DNA of 64,000 bases from Phytohabitans flavus. GTDB taxonomy: Bacteria > Actinomycetota > Actinomycetes > Mycobacteriales > Micromonosporaceae. The stretch spans positions 6,826,001 to 6,890,000 of the forward strand of contig NZ_AP022870.1 of assembly GCF_011764545.1 (NCBI RefSeq). The letters run 5' to 3'. The position numbers and the translations under genes were made by a program. The notes beneath the pieces were generated by a model. The model was not told the origin of the DNA and made no database searches. It saw only the letters and a list, made by a program, of their open reading frames with translations. This document shows, piece by piece, positions 10,600 to 19,363 of this stretch. Position 1 is the stretch's first letter; every line of letters begins with the position of its first letter.

Positions 10600-10634
10600 G
10601 TCGATATCACGGTGCCTGGTCGTGCCGGCGTCCG

Positions 10635-10640
10635 TACGCT
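10635..10640 (+). promoter_or_regulatory. Probable -10 box for leaderless valS
   Basis: TACGCT ends 7 bases before the valS ATG, the spacing expected when transcription starts at the start codon. No convincing -35 hexamer is seen. Confidence 0.5.
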
Positions 10641-10647
10641 CTAACGC

Positions 10648-13167
10648 ATGACTGATACGGTGCGGAACGCGCGCCCCGGTCTCCCGGACCGTCCCAGGCT
10701 GGACGGGCTGGAGGAGAAGTGGGCGCGCCGCTGGCAGGAGGAGGGCACGTACGCGTTCGACCGGTCGAAAGGCCGCTCGGACGTATACGCGATCGACACA
10801 CCTCCGCCGACCGTATCGGGCGAGCTGCACATGGGGCACGTCTTCTCGTACACGCACACCGATCTCGTGGCCCGCTTCCAGCGCATGCGGGGCAAGATGG
10901 TCTTCTATCCGATGGGCTGGGACGACAACGGCCTGCCGACCGAGCGCCGCGTGCAGAATGTCTTCAAGGTGCGCTGCGACCCGTCGATCCCGTACGACCC
11001 GGAGTGGACGCCGACGGGCGAGCAGCAGCTCATTTCGCGGCGCAACTTCATCGAGCTGTGTGAGCGGCTCACAGCCGAGGACGAGCAGGCGTTCGAGGCG
11101 CTGTGGCGGCGGCTCGGGCTGTCGGTGGACTGGTCGCTGACGTACACGACGATCGGGCACCGCGCCCGGCTCGCCTCGCAGCGGGCGTTCCTGCGCAACC
11201 TGGCGCGCGGTGAGGCGTACACCGCCGAGGCGCCGACGCTCTGGGACGTGGGCTTCCGCACCGCCGTCGCGCAGGCGGAGCTGGAGGATCGCGAGCGCCC
11301 AGGCGCGTACCACAAGCTGCGCTTTCACGGCCCGGACGGCGAGCCGGTGTACATCGAGACCACCCGGCCCGAGCTGCTGCCGGCCTGCGTGGCGCTGGTG
11401 TGCCACCCGTCCGACGAGCGGTACGCGCCGCTGGTCGGCCGCACCGTGCGGACGCCTCTGTTCAACGTGGAGGTGCCGGTCCACGCCCACCCGCTCGCCG
11501 ACCCGGCCAAGGGCACGGGCATCGCGATGGTGTGCACGTTCGGTGACCTGGCCGACGTGACCTGGTGGCGGGAGCTACAGCTGGGCACCCGCGTGGTGAT
11601 CGGGCGGGACGGGCGACTGCTGCCCGAGCCACCCGCGGACGTGCCGGCCGGGGCGTATGGGGCGCTCGCCGGGCTCACGGTGAACGCCGCGCGCAAGGCC
11701 ATCGTCGAGCTGCTGGGCGAAGACCTGGTCGGCGAGCCGCGGGCGATCACGCACCCGGTCAAGTTCTACGAAAACGGCGAGCAGCCGCTGGAGATCGTGG
11801 GCACCCGCCAGTGGTATATCCGCAACGGCGGTCGCGACCCCGGCCTGCGGGACACGCTGCTCGCGCGGGGGCGGGAGCTGCGCTGGGTGCCGGAGCACAT
11901 GCGCCACCGGTACGAACACTGGGTGAGCGGGCTCAACGGCGACTGGCTGATCAGCCGGCAGCGCTTTTTCGGCGTGCCGATTCCCGTCTGGTACCGGCTC
12001 GACGGCACTGGCGAGCCGGACCACGACAACCCTCTCACACCCAGTGAGGCACTGCTACCGATCGACCCATCTTCGGACATTCCGGCTGGGTTCACGGCCG
12101 AGGAGCGGGGGCAGCCGGGCGGCTTCATCGGCGATCCGGACGTGATGGACACCTGGGCCACTTCCTCGCTTTCACCCCAGATCATCTGTGGGTGGGAGAC
12201 GGACCCTGACCTGTTCGGGCGGGTGTTCCCGATGGACCTGCGCCCGCAGGGACAGGAGATCATCCGCACCTGGCTCTTCACCTCGGTGGTGCGCGCCCAC
12301 CTGGAGCAGGGCGTGCTCCCGTGGCACACCACCGTGCAGTCCGGCTGGATCCTGGACCCCGACCGCAAGAAGATGTCGAAGTCCAAGGGAAACGTGGTCA
12401 CGCCGATGGCACTGCTGGAGGAGCACGGCGCCGACGCGGTCCGGTACTGGGCGGCGAGCGGCCGCCCCGGCACCGACCTCGCGTACGAGCCAAGGCAGAT
12501 CAAGGTGGGCCGGCGGCTGGCGACGAAGCTGCTCAACGCCTCCAAGTTCGCGCTCGGGCTGGGCGCGGCGGAGGCCTTGCGCTCGCCGGTGACCGAGCCG
12601 CTCGACGCGTCGATGCTGGCCGGCCTCGCCACTACGCTGCGCACGGCCACGGCGGCACTCGACGAGTACGACCACACCGCCGCACTCCAGGCGACCGAGG
12701 GCTTCTTCTGGACGTTCTGCGACGACTACATCGAGCTTGTCAAGGAGCGGGCGTACGGGTCGGGCGAGGGCGCAGACTCGGCCCGCGCGGCACTCGCGAC
12801 CGCGCTTTCGGTGCAGCTGCGGCTGTTCGCGCCGTTCCTGCCGTACGCGACCGAGGAGGTGTGGTCGTGGTGGCGGTACGGCTCGGTGCACCGCGCGCCG
12901 TGGCCAAGCCGGTACGAGCTGACCGGCGACGGTGACCCCGAGCTGCTGAAGGTGGCCAGCGCCGCCCTGACCCAGGTGCGACGCGCCAAGTCGGACCGAC
13001 GGTTGTCGATGCGAGCGGACGTCCCATTGGCCGAGGCACTCGGCCCGGCCGAGCAGCTCGACCGGCTGGCCCGCGTGGCCGGCGACTTCAAAGCCGCCGG
13101 ACGGATCGAGCGGCTCGACCTGCTCCCCGACCGCACGCCCGAGCTGGTCATCGCCTGCGCGTTCTGA
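10648..13167 (+). CDS. valS: Valyl-tRNA synthetase, short form without C-terminal coiled coil
   Basis: Class I aminoacyl-tRNA synthetase that charges tRNA-Val. The Rossmann fold has the HIGH-type motif HMGH near residue 55 and KMSKSKGN near residue 580. Between them lies the CP1 editing domain (TRPELLPACVALVCHP), which removes mischarged threonine. The protein is 839 residues and ends shortly after the anticodon-binding helices, without the C-terminal coiled-coil arm of typical bacterial ValRS. The segment GWDDNGLPTERRVQN resembles the archaeal/rickettsial type of ValRS. This may therefore be one of two ValRS genes or a transferred replacement; that is inference. TACGCT 7 bases upstream suggests a leaderless mRNA, and a perfect hairpin follows the stop. 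Confidence 0.95.
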   Translation: MTDTVRNARPGLPDRPRLDGLEEKWARRWQEEGTYAFDRSKGRSDVYAIDTPPPTVSGELHMGHVFSYTHTDLVARFQRMRGKMVFYPMGWDDNGLPTERRVQNVFKVRCDPSIPYDPEWTPTGEQQLISRRNFIELCERLTAEDEQAFEALWRRLGLSVDWSLTYTTIGHRARLASQRAFLRNLARGEAYTAEAPTLWDVGFRTAVAQAELEDRERPGAYHKLRFHGPDGEPVYIETTRPELLPACVALVCHPSDERYAPLVGRTVRTPLFNVEVPVHAHPLADPAKGTGIAMVCTFGDLADVTWWRELQLGTRVVIGRDGRLLPEPPADVPAGAYGALAGLTVNAARKAIVELLGEDLVGEPRAITHPVKFYENGEQPLEIVGTRQWYIRNGGRDPGLRDTLLARGRELRWVPEHMRHRYEHWVSGLNGDWLISRQRFFGVPIPVWYRLDGTGEPDHDNPLTPSEALLPIDPSSDIPAGFTAEERGQPGGFIGDPDVMDTWATSSLSPQIICGWETDPDLFGRVFPMDLRPQGQEIIRTWLFTSVVRAHLEQGVLPWHTTVQSGWILDPDRKKMSKSKGNVVTPMALLEEHGADAVRYWAASGRPGTDLAYEPRQIKVGRRLATKLLNASKFALGLGAAEALRSPVTEPLDASMLAGLATTLRTATAALDEYDHTAALQATEGFFWTFCDDYIELVKERAYGSGEGADSARAALATALSVQLRLFAPFLPYATEEVWSWWRYGSVHRAPWPSRYELTGDGDPELLKVASAALTQVRRAKSDRRLSMRADVPLAEALGPAEQLDRLARVAGDFKAAGRIERLDLLPDRTPELVIACAF

Positions 13168-13172
13168 GATCT

Positions 13173-13204
13173 AAAGGGCCGGTCCGGCCAGGGACCGGCC
13201 CTTT
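13173..13204 (+). terminator. Hairpin terminator after valS
   Basis: A perfect 13-base stem (13173-13185 with 13192-13204) and a 6-base loop begin 5 bases after the valS stop; the distal arm ends in CCCTTT. Confidence 0.88.
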
Positions 13205-13236
13205 CCAACGGCACCAGAAGACCAGTTCAAGAGTGA

Positions 13237-13832
13237 GCTACCGCGATGCCCGCCGTGGTCCAGACCGTCGCTCCCGCGGCCTCACCCTCCGCTGTCCACA
13301 ACCCCAGCCGGCCTGCCGGCCGCCGACACCGCCCCGTCCCGGCCTGGTGGCCGGGGGGTCAGTAGCGCCCTTCCGCGCCGCGTCCGTGGCGAAAAATTAC
13401 CCCGACAGAGCCTGTCGCAAAATTGCCCGACTACAGCGTGTGTCGAGAAAACACGGCTGTGTCCGCCGCTGGCCGCCGAACGGCGGCCGGCGAGGGTCAA
13501 CGAGACCCTCATTTCAAGCGAATCTGGCGATTCTGCGACAGGCTCGACAGGGGCAATGAATCGCCACGGACGACCAGAGCAGCCACCGATCAAGGCCGCG
13601 CCCCCTTTCGACTGTGCCCGGCTATCCGCGACCATCGCCGTGGTTGGCCGATGGGATCGGAGCACGCAGCGATCGAGGGAAGCAACCGGTCAAGATTCGC
13701 CGGCTCCGCGCATCGCGCGGCCTGGTGGGGCGCAGCCTCACCAGGCCATGCCGGCCCGGGGTTTGGCTTGTGGAGCGCGGAGGGTGAGGCCGCGGGAGCA
13801 GCGGTCTGGACCACGACGGACGCCGCGGTAGC
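13237..13832. repeat. About 596-base non-coding element flanked by 65-base inverted repeats
   Basis: Most of the 740-base gene-free stretch 13168-13908 is occupied by this element. The left arm 13237-13301 and right arm 13768-13832 are ungapped inverted copies; the inner 48 bases match at 44 positions. Similarity fades inward beyond the arms. Both arms can be read in the same frame (VVQT-APAASPSA-H); on the plus strand this gives a 39-codon frame from ATG 13246, while the right copy lacks an ATG. No transposase-like frame lies between the arms. It could be a MITE-like or decayed mobile element, or an inverted duplication of a small gene end. Confidence 0.6.
13400..13553. repeat. Nested 154-base element with about 27-base imperfect terminal inverted repeats
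   Basis: The ends share AGCCTGTCGCA (left arm 13400-13426) and its complement TGCGACAGGCT (right arm 13526-13553). Two short internal hairpins are visible, GGCCGCC-GAAC-GGCGGCC and GAGGGTC...GACCCTC. Size, terminal repeats and lack of coding capacity resemble a MITE. It lies inside the larger inverted-repeat element but is not concentric with it. Confidence 0.5.
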
Positions 13833-13855
13833 CCAAGATCTCGGTCTTTGAAATG

Positions 13856-13943
13856 TGGTCTAGAACCCGGTCGGCCAGTCGCCGCGCAGGATGCAGGCGC
13901 TAGGTGGTCTAGAACTCGGTCGGCCAGTCGCCGCGCAGGATGC
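13856..13943. repeat. Direct duplication of the 3' end of the 13909-14574 gene
   Basis: A 39-base sequence at 13905-13943, covering the last codons and stop of the downstream gene, recurs at 13856-13894 with one mismatch (period 49 bases). Each copy includes the same TAG, so the second copy lies just past the functional stop. Confidence 0.8.
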
Positions 13944-14574
13944 GGAGGCCTAGCAGGAAGACGATCAGGGCGGGGAAGACCGCTAGCGTGACCGCCTGCA
14001 ACCGGTACTGGATCCTGTGGCGGAGCAGCACCAGCCCGTTGGCCGCGACCGCCACGCCCGCGGCCATCATGTAGCCGCCCCACCAGTGGGCGTCGCCGAA
14101 GTCGACCAGGTCGGCGTTCATCAGCAGAAACAGCACGCCTAGCGAGGTGCCGCAGAGCGCCAGCGTGGCGATCGTCCGGTGGAACACGCGGGCGATCGGG
14201 TGCTGCGGGCGCCACGCGTAGGTACCGGCGATGGCGAGTGTGGGCATGATGATCATGGCTGGCCAGCCCTCGCTCATCACGCCGAACATCAGCATGGCGC
14301 CGACCGCGAAAACGATCAAGCCGACCCATGCGACAAGGTAGCCCGTGATGGCCCGGCCGCCGCCCCGGCCGAGCAACGGCGCGCTGGCCGCCGTGATGAA
14401 TGCGCCGGGCACCAGCACAAATCCGGCCCACCAGTGGAAGTGCCCGGTCGCCTGCGCGATCGCCGTCACCGTCGCGGCGCTGAACGCCAACGCGGCGGCC
14501 GCGAACCACCAGGCCCGCATCGGCTGGACCGCCACCGACTGGACCCCCGCCCTCGAATGCGTCTCTACGCTCAC
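13909..14574 (-). CDS. Hypothetical multi-pass membrane protein
   Basis: I do not recognise a named family. The 221-residue protein shows about six hydrophobic helices (for example AWWFAAAALAFSAATVTAI and AMLMFGVMSEGWPAMIIM), few charged residues inside them, and a short Arg-containing loop near residue 165 (LLRHRIQYRL). GTG 14574 gives a short soluble N-terminus before the first helix. The last dozen codons and the stop are duplicated downstream (13856-13894). It lies alone between the repeat element and the next minus-strand gene. Function cannot be proposed. Confidence 0.65.
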   Translation of the reverse strand: MSVETHSRAGVQSVAVQPMRAWWFAAAALAFSAATVTAIAQATGHFHWWAGFVLVPGAFITAASAPLLGRGGGRAITGYLVAWVGLIVFAVGAMLMFGVMSEGWPAMIIMPTLAIAGTYAWRPQHPIARVFHRTIATLALCGTSLGVLFLLMNADLVDFGDAHWWGGYMMAAGVAVAANGLVLLRHRIQYRLQAVTLAVFPALIVFLLGLRILRGDWPTEF

Positions 14575-14664
14575 GCTAACCGACTCTGCCCGCGCGGCCG
14601 CGCGAACACCATCCGGCTAGCCCTACCTCGTCCCGGGGGCCTACCGCCCTTTCCGGCGCGCTCG

Positions 14665-15437
14665 CTAGAAGTCGCCGCCGCCGAAGTCGCCGCCACCGAA
14701 GCCGGCGTCGCCGCCCCAGTCGCCGCCGCCGTAATCGCCCCATAGTCGCCGCCGTAGTCGCCCCCGTCGCCGCCCGCGGCCGCACCCTCGTCGTAGCCCT
14801 CGGCGAAGCCGGCGTCGTACCCGTACCCAGGGTCGGCGAAGGCCGGCGAGAAGAGCGCGTCAAAGATCAACAGCCCGCCGATCGCGCCGGCGGCACCGGC
14901 GAGGGCAGGCTTCCACCACTGCTGCGAGTACCAGCCCGCCGGCACCGGTCGGCCGTGCACCCGCCCGCCGGGGTAGTAGTACGGCGTGTCGTTGCCCGGC
15001 TGCGGCCCCGCCTTGTAGTGCTGGCCCTGGACATCGACCTCGCGCGCCACGGTCAGCTGCCCGGCGCCCTGCGCGGCGGCCAGCGGCGGCAGGTCAGGGC
15101 CGGGGTCGAGCCCGAGCGCCAGCCGCGCCGCCCGCGCGTACATCAGCCCCTCGATCGCCGTCTCCCGGGCCAATGCGAACTGCCGCACCGAACGCGCCTG
15201 CTCCAGCTGGCTGCCCGCGGCCGTGTACCGCTCACCCGCGTCCACCAGCGCCTGCCGGACGGCCGGGTCGTCACCGTGCAGGTTCATGACCTGGCCGCCC
15301 AGCCGCTCGTACCACCGCTGTGCCTCGGCCCGGGCGTCCGCGATGTCCCGAGCGTGCCGAGCCGCGCTCGACCGCCGCAGCCAGAACGCACCACCGGCGA
15401 TCACGACGATGAACACGACCAGGAAAAACCACTCCAT
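14665..15437 (-). CDS. Hypothetical membrane-anchored protein with Gly/Asp/Tyr/Phe-rich tail (one-base frameshift in this assembly)
   Basis: The N-terminus is one membrane helix (WFFLVVFIVVIAGGAFWL), followed by a charged helical domain (residues about 25-110) and a second hydrophobic segment near residue 190 (ALAGAAGAIGGLLIFDALF). The tail is built from GGD-Y/F repeats. As sequenced the frame leaves the repeats and becomes Ala-rich, running on to 14571. Adding one base in the CCCC run at about 14738-14741 restores GGDYGGG...GGDFGGGDF and a stop at 14665-14667, which I take as the true end. TACCGT (15444-15449 on the minus strand) ends 6 bases before ATG 15437, suggesting a leaderless mRNA. 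Function unknown. Confidence 0.7.
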
Positions 15438-15490
15438 GTCACGACGGTACCCGGCCGGTTTCGTCGTAGTCGTTTGGCAAGCTCACGGAC

Positions 15491-16630
15491 GTGGACATTT
15501 CGACGCTGGCCGTGGTGGTCGTCTGCCTCGGCGCGGGCGGCGCCGTGGGGTGGCTGGCCGCGCGGGCCCGGGCCGGCGCGGAGATCGCCCGCCTCGACGC
15601 CACGCTGCGCGCCACCCGCGAGGGCGAGGAGCGGCTGGAGCAGTCGATGCGCGCACTGTCCTATGAGGCCACCGCCCAGTCGCAGGAGGCGGTGGCCCGG
15701 GCGGTCGCGCCGCTGCACGAGTCGCTGCGCCGCTACGAGCAGCGGGTGGCCGAGCTGGAGCGGGAGCGCGTGGATGCGTACGCGGAGCTGCGCGAGCAGG
15801 TGCGCTCGATGTCCACCGTCTCCGGTGAGCTGCGCACCGAGACCAAGCAGCTGGTCGCCGCCCTGCGTGCCCCGCAGGTGCGCGGCCGGTGGGGTGAGCA
15901 CCAGCTGCGCCGCATCGTCGAGGCGGCCGGGATGCTGGAGCACTGCGACTTCGCCGAGCAGGTGACCGCGGCCAACGACATCCAGGGCGTCCGCCCCGAC
16001 CTCGTCGTCAGGCTCCATGGTGGACGATCGGTCGTGGTCGACGCCAAGGCGCCCTTCGAGGCGTACCTGGCGGCGATGGAGGCACGCGACGAGCGGGGGC
16101 GCGACACCCACCTCGACGCGCACGCCCGGCACGTGCGCGGTCACGTCGACGCGCTGGCGGCGAAGTCGTACTGGAGCGCGTTCGAGCAGACGCCCGAGTT
16201 CGTGGTGCTCTTCATGCCGGCCGACCCGTTCCTCGACGCGGCGCTCCAGCGCGACCCGACGCTGCTGGAGCACGCGTTCGCCCGCAACGTGGTGCTCGCC
16301 ACCCCTGCGACGCTGATGGCACTGCTCCGCACGGTGGCGTACGTGTGGCGCCAGGAGGCGCTCGCCCGCAACGCGCTGGCGGTGCACACGCTGGCCCGCG
16401 AGCTGTACGGGCGGCTGTCCACGCTGGGCGAGCACGTGAGCCGGCTGGGTGGGGCGCTCGGTGGCGCGGTGAGCGCGTACAACAAAGCGGTCGGCTCGCT
16501 GGAGGCGCGCGTGCTTGTCAGCGCCCGCAAGCTAGCCGAGCTGGGCGTCTCCGACGACGAGCTGGCCGCGCCGGCGCAGGTCGAGATCTCGCCCCGCCAG
16601 CCCCAGTCACCCGAGCTGGTCGGCGACTAG
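15491..16630 (+). CDS. rmuC: DNA recombination protein RmuC
   Basis: RmuC-family protein of 379 residues, thought to limit inversions at short inverted repeats and carrying a nuclease-like core. It begins with an N-terminal membrane helix (LAVVVVCLGAGGAVGWLA), continues with a long coiled coil (residues about 30-130), and then the conserved core VRGRWGEHQLRRIVEAAGM, PDLVVRL and VVDAKAPFEAYL, where the D-A-K resembles a restriction-nuclease-like site. The start is a GTG; no clear ribosome site is seen. Its 3' end overlaps the convergent ispH by 24 bases, leaving no room for a terminator between them. Confidence 0.92.
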   Translation: MDISTLAVVVVCLGAGGAVGWLAARARAGAEIARLDATLRATREGEERLEQSMRALSYEATAQSQEAVARAVAPLHESLRRYEQRVAELERERVDAYAELREQVRSMSTVSGELRTETKQLVAALRAPQVRGRWGEHQLRRIVEAAGMLEHCDFAEQVTAANDIQGVRPDLVVRLHGGRSVVVDAKAPFEAYLAAMEARDERGRDTHLDAHARHVRGHVDALAAKSYWSAFEQTPEFVVLFMPADPFLDAALQRDPTLLEHAFARNVVLATPATLMALLRTVAYVWRQEALARNALAVHTLARELYGRLSTLGEHVSRLGGALGGAVSAYNKAVGSLEARVLVSARKLAELGVSDDELAAPAQVEISPRQPQSPELVGD

Positions 16631-17614
16631 GGCCTTCGCCTCCTGGGCCCGGGCGGTCGCGGCGGCCTTCATCTCCCGCTTGAGCTCCTGCGGCAGCGAG
16701 AACGTCAGCCGCTCGTCCGCAGTGGTGACCTCGGCCACGTCGGCGAAGCCGCGCGCGGCGAGGTGCTCAAGCACCTGCATGACAAGCTCGTCGGGCACGC
16801 TGGCGCCGGAGGTGACGCCGACCGTGGTGGCGCCCTCCAGCCACTCGTCGGCGATCTCGTGCGCGTAGTCGACCAGGTGGCCGCCCCGCGCGCCGGCGTC
16901 GAGGGCCACCTCGACAAGCCGCACGGAGTTGGAGGAGTTGCGCGAGCCTACGACGATCACCACGTCACACTGCGGCGCGATCTCCTTGACCACGTGCTGG
17001 CGGTTTTGTGTGGCGTAGCAGATGTCGTCGCTGGGCGGCGACTGGAGCAGCGGGAGCCGCTGCTTGAGCCGGGCCACGGTCTCCATCGTCTCGTCCACCG
17101 AGAGCGTCGTCTGGGATAGCCACACGACCTTGGACGGGTCACGCACCGTCACCTTGTCGGCGTCCTCGGGGCCGTCGACGAGCTGGACGTGCGCGGGCGC
17201 CTCGCCGGCTGTACCGATGACCTCCTCGTGACCCTCGTGCCCGATGAGCAGGATGTCGTAGTCGTCGGCCGCGAACCGCTTCGCCTCCTGGTGCACCTTC
17301 GTCACCAGGGGGCAGGTCGCGTCAATGGCCTTGAGCGAACGCGCCTTGGCCTGCTCGTACACCTCCGGGGCCACGCCGTGCGCCGAGAAGATCACGATGG
17401 CCCCCTCGGGGACCTCCTCGTTTTCCTCGACGAAGATGGCGCCCTTGGCCTCGAGCGTCGACACCACGTGCTTGTTGTGCACGATCTGCTTGCGCACGTA
17501 GATCGGCGGCTCGTAGAGCTTGAGCGCTTCCTCCACGGTCTGCACGGCGCGGTCGACGCCGGCGCAGTACCCACGGGGCTTGGCCAGCAGCACGCGCTTG
17601 CGGATCTCGGTCAC
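16607..17614 (-). CDS. ispH: 4-Hydroxy-3-methylbut-2-enyl diphosphate reductase
   Basis: Last enzyme of the MEP isoprenoid pathway; it converts HMBPP to IPP and DMAPP using an Fe-S cluster. The three cluster cysteines are visible: GYCAGV (C17), DATCPL (about residue 102) and DDICYATQNRQ (about residue 200). Histidines of the substrate pocket appear in VHNKHVV and GHEGHEEVIGT. The length of 335 residues is typical of actinobacteria. GTG 17614 is preceded by TACGAT (17621-17626, minus strand) at 6 bases, suggesting a leaderless transcript that diverges from xseA. The 3' end overlaps rmuC. Confidence 0.97.
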   Translation of the reverse strand: MTEIRKRVLLAKPRGYCAGVDRAVQTVEEALKLYEPPIYVRKQIVHNKHVVSTLEAKGAIFVEENEEVPEGAIVIFSAHGVAPEVYEQAKARSLKAIDATCPLVTKVHQEAKRFAADDYDILLIGHEGHEEVIGTAGEAPAHVQLVDGPEDADKVTVRDPSKVVWLSQTTLSVDETMETVARLKQRLPLLQSPPSDDICYATQNRQHVVKEIAPQCDVVIVVGSRNSSNSVRLVEVALDAGARGGHLVDYAHEIADEWLEGATTVGVTSGASVPDELVMQVLEHLAARGFADVAEVTTADERLTFSLPQELKREMKAAATARAQEAKALVADQLG

Positions 17615-17705
17615 CTCGCCATCGTACGTGCCTCTCGGGACCGACCGCCCGGCCCGAAGCCTTGATTACCCGATACGGGAACGGGCGCCGCATAGGCTGG
17701 CCTGC

Positions 17706-18935
17706 GTGACGCAGCCGGAAATCCCGAAGAGCACGGCGGACGAGCCCTGGCCGGTCCGGGTGGTCAGCCAGAAGATCGGTGCGTGGGTCGCCAAGCTCGG
17801 GTGGGTGTGGGTCGACGGCCAGGTGGCGCAGATCAGCCGGCGCCCGGGCGCGAGCACGGTCTTCCTCACGCTGCGTGACCCGTCCGCCGACCTCAGCCTG
17901 ACGGTTACGACAAACCGCGATGTACTGGACATCGGCGCCCCGGAGCTGAACGAGGGCGCCCGGGTCGTGCTGCACGCCAAGCCGGAGTTCTACGCCGCGC
18001 GCGGCACGCTCAGCCTGCGCGCCGACGAGATCCGCCAGGTGGGGCTCGGCGAGCTGCTGGCCCGGCTGGAAAAGCTCAAGAAACTGCTCGCCGCCGAAGG
18101 GCTCTTCGCGCGCGAGCGGAAGCGGCGACCACCGTTCCTGCCGGCACGGATCGGTCTGATCACCGGCCGCTCCTCGGCCGCCGAACGGGACGTGCTGACA
18201 AACGCACGACGCCGGTGGCCGTCCGTGGAGTTTCGGGTCGTCAATGTGGCCGTACAGGGCCCGACAGCAGTACCGCAGATCATCGACGCGCTCAAGGTGC
18301 TCGACGGCGACGACACGATCGACGTCATCATCATCGCGCGAGGCGGCGGCAGCGTGGAGGACCTGCTGCCCTTCTCCGACGAGGCCCTGTGCCGCGCGGT
18401 CTTCGACTGCCGTACGCCGGTGGTCAGCGCGATCGGCCACGAGACGGACATCCCGCTGCTCGACTACGTCGCTGACGTACGCGCCTCCACACCCACCGAC
18501 GCCGCCAAGCGGATCGTGCCCGACCTCGCCGAGGAGCTGCGCCTCATCGGTGTGGCCCGCCAGCGCCTGGCGCGGGCGGTGACCGGCCTGCTCGACCGCG
18601 AGCAACACCGCTTGGACGCCATCCGGTCCCGCCCGGTCCTGGCCCGCCCGCACGTCATGATCGAACAGCGCGTCACGGAAGTCGACGCGCTCCGCGACCG
18701 CGCGGCGCGCTGCCTGGATCACAAGCTCGCCGCCGCCAGCGGCGACCTCCGCCACACGCTCGCCCGCCTCCGCGCACTGTCACCCGCCGCGACGCTCGAC
18801 CGCGGATACGCGATCGTCCAGCGCTCCGACGGCCACGTCGTCCGCTCACCCTCCGATGTCGCCAAGGGAGACGCGCTCCGGGTACGGCTGGCTGCCGGCG
18901 ACCTGTCCGCCGAGGTGACCGACTCACCAGGGTGA
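17706..18935 (+). CDS. xseA: Exodeoxyribonuclease VII large subunit
   Basis: Catalytic subunit of the ATP-independent single-strand exonuclease VII. It has an N-terminal OB-fold (residues about 20-120: WVDGQVAQISRRPG and VFLTLRDPSADL), the catalytic core (ARIGLITGRSSAAERDV, IIIARGGGSVEDLLPFSDE, AIGHETDIPLLDYVADVRASTPT) and a C-terminal helical arm. I chose GTG 17706 rather than upstream codons because TAGGCT (17693-17698) ends 7 bases before it and the OB-fold follows at the usual distance. xseB follows 42 bases downstream. It is divergent from ispH. Confidence 0.96.
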   Translation: MTQPEIPKSTADEPWPVRVVSQKIGAWVAKLGWVWVDGQVAQISRRPGASTVFLTLRDPSADLSLTVTTNRDVLDIGAPELNEGARVVLHAKPEFYAARGTLSLRADEIRQVGLGELLARLEKLKKLLAAEGLFARERKRRPPFLPARIGLITGRSSAAERDVLTNARRRWPSVEFRVVNVAVQGPTAVPQIIDALKVLDGDDTIDVIIIARGGGSVEDLLPFSDEALCRAVFDCRTPVVSAIGHETDIPLLDYVADVRASTPTDAAKRIVPDLAEELRLIGVARQRLARAVTGLLDREQHRLDAIRSRPVLARPHVMIEQRVTEVDALRDRAARCLDHKLAAASGDLRHTLARLRALSPAATLDRGYAIVQRSDGHVVRSPSDVAKGDALRVRLAAGDLSAEVTDSPG

Positions 18936-18977
18936 CGTGATCGTCCGGCCCGCGTCACGCGGGTAGGGTGACCGACC

Positions 18978-19181
18978 ATGGGCGAGCCGCAGTTGAGCTA
19001 TGAGCAGGCCCGCGCCGAGCTGGCCTCCGTTGTGGAGCGGCTGGAGGCCGGGGGCGGCTCGCTCGAGGAGTCGCTCGCGCTGTGGGAGCGCGGCGAGCAG
19101 CTCGCCGACATCTGTCAGCGGTGGCTCGACGGGGCGCGGGCCCGACTTGAGGCCGCCCGCGCCGCGCGCGAAGAGAGTTAG
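18978..19181 (+). CDS. xseB: Exodeoxyribonuclease VII small subunit
   Basis: 67-residue helical partner of XseA. It has the characteristic pattern SYEQARAELASVVERLEAG, then SLEESLALWERGEQLADIC and a basic tail. TAGGGT (18964-18969) ends 8 bases before ATG, so it may have its own near-leaderless start as well as read-through from xseA. The stop overlaps the convergent small gene by 4 bases. Confidence 0.95.
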   Translation: MGEPQLSYEQARAELASVVERLEAGGGSLEESLALWERGEQLADICQRWLDGARARLEAARAAREES

Positions 19182-19363
19182 CCCGCTTCGCGCTCCTCGT
19201 CGATGCCGGGCTCGTAGCGCGACCGCTGCTTGGCCGGGCGCAGATCCTTCCGGCGACCACCGGCCGGCGTACGCGGGTGACCCGACGCCCGCTCCTTGGC
19301 GCTGCCTGCGACGACGGGGTCATGGCCGCTACGCCGCACTTCCGGCTGCTGCGGGTTGCTCAT
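19178..19363 (-). CDS. Small basic hypothetical protein
   Basis: 61-residue, very hydrophilic protein (MSNPQQPEVRRSG..., rich in Arg, Lys, Gly, Pro), probably disordered. ATG 19363 was chosen over a longer frame to 19576 because it overlaps the upstream stop as ATGA and is preceded by a G-rich ribosome site. No family recognised; possibly nucleic-acid binding from its charge. It is convergent with xseB. Confidence 0.55.
   Translation of the reverse strand: MSNPQQPEVRRSGHDPVVAGSAKERASGHPRTPAGGRRKDLRPAKQRSRYEPGIDEEREAG

Noticed and set aside
13168..13908. Transposase or other protein between valS and the membrane protein gene
   Set aside because: Open frames there are short, low-complexity and lack transposase motifs; only repeats can be supported.
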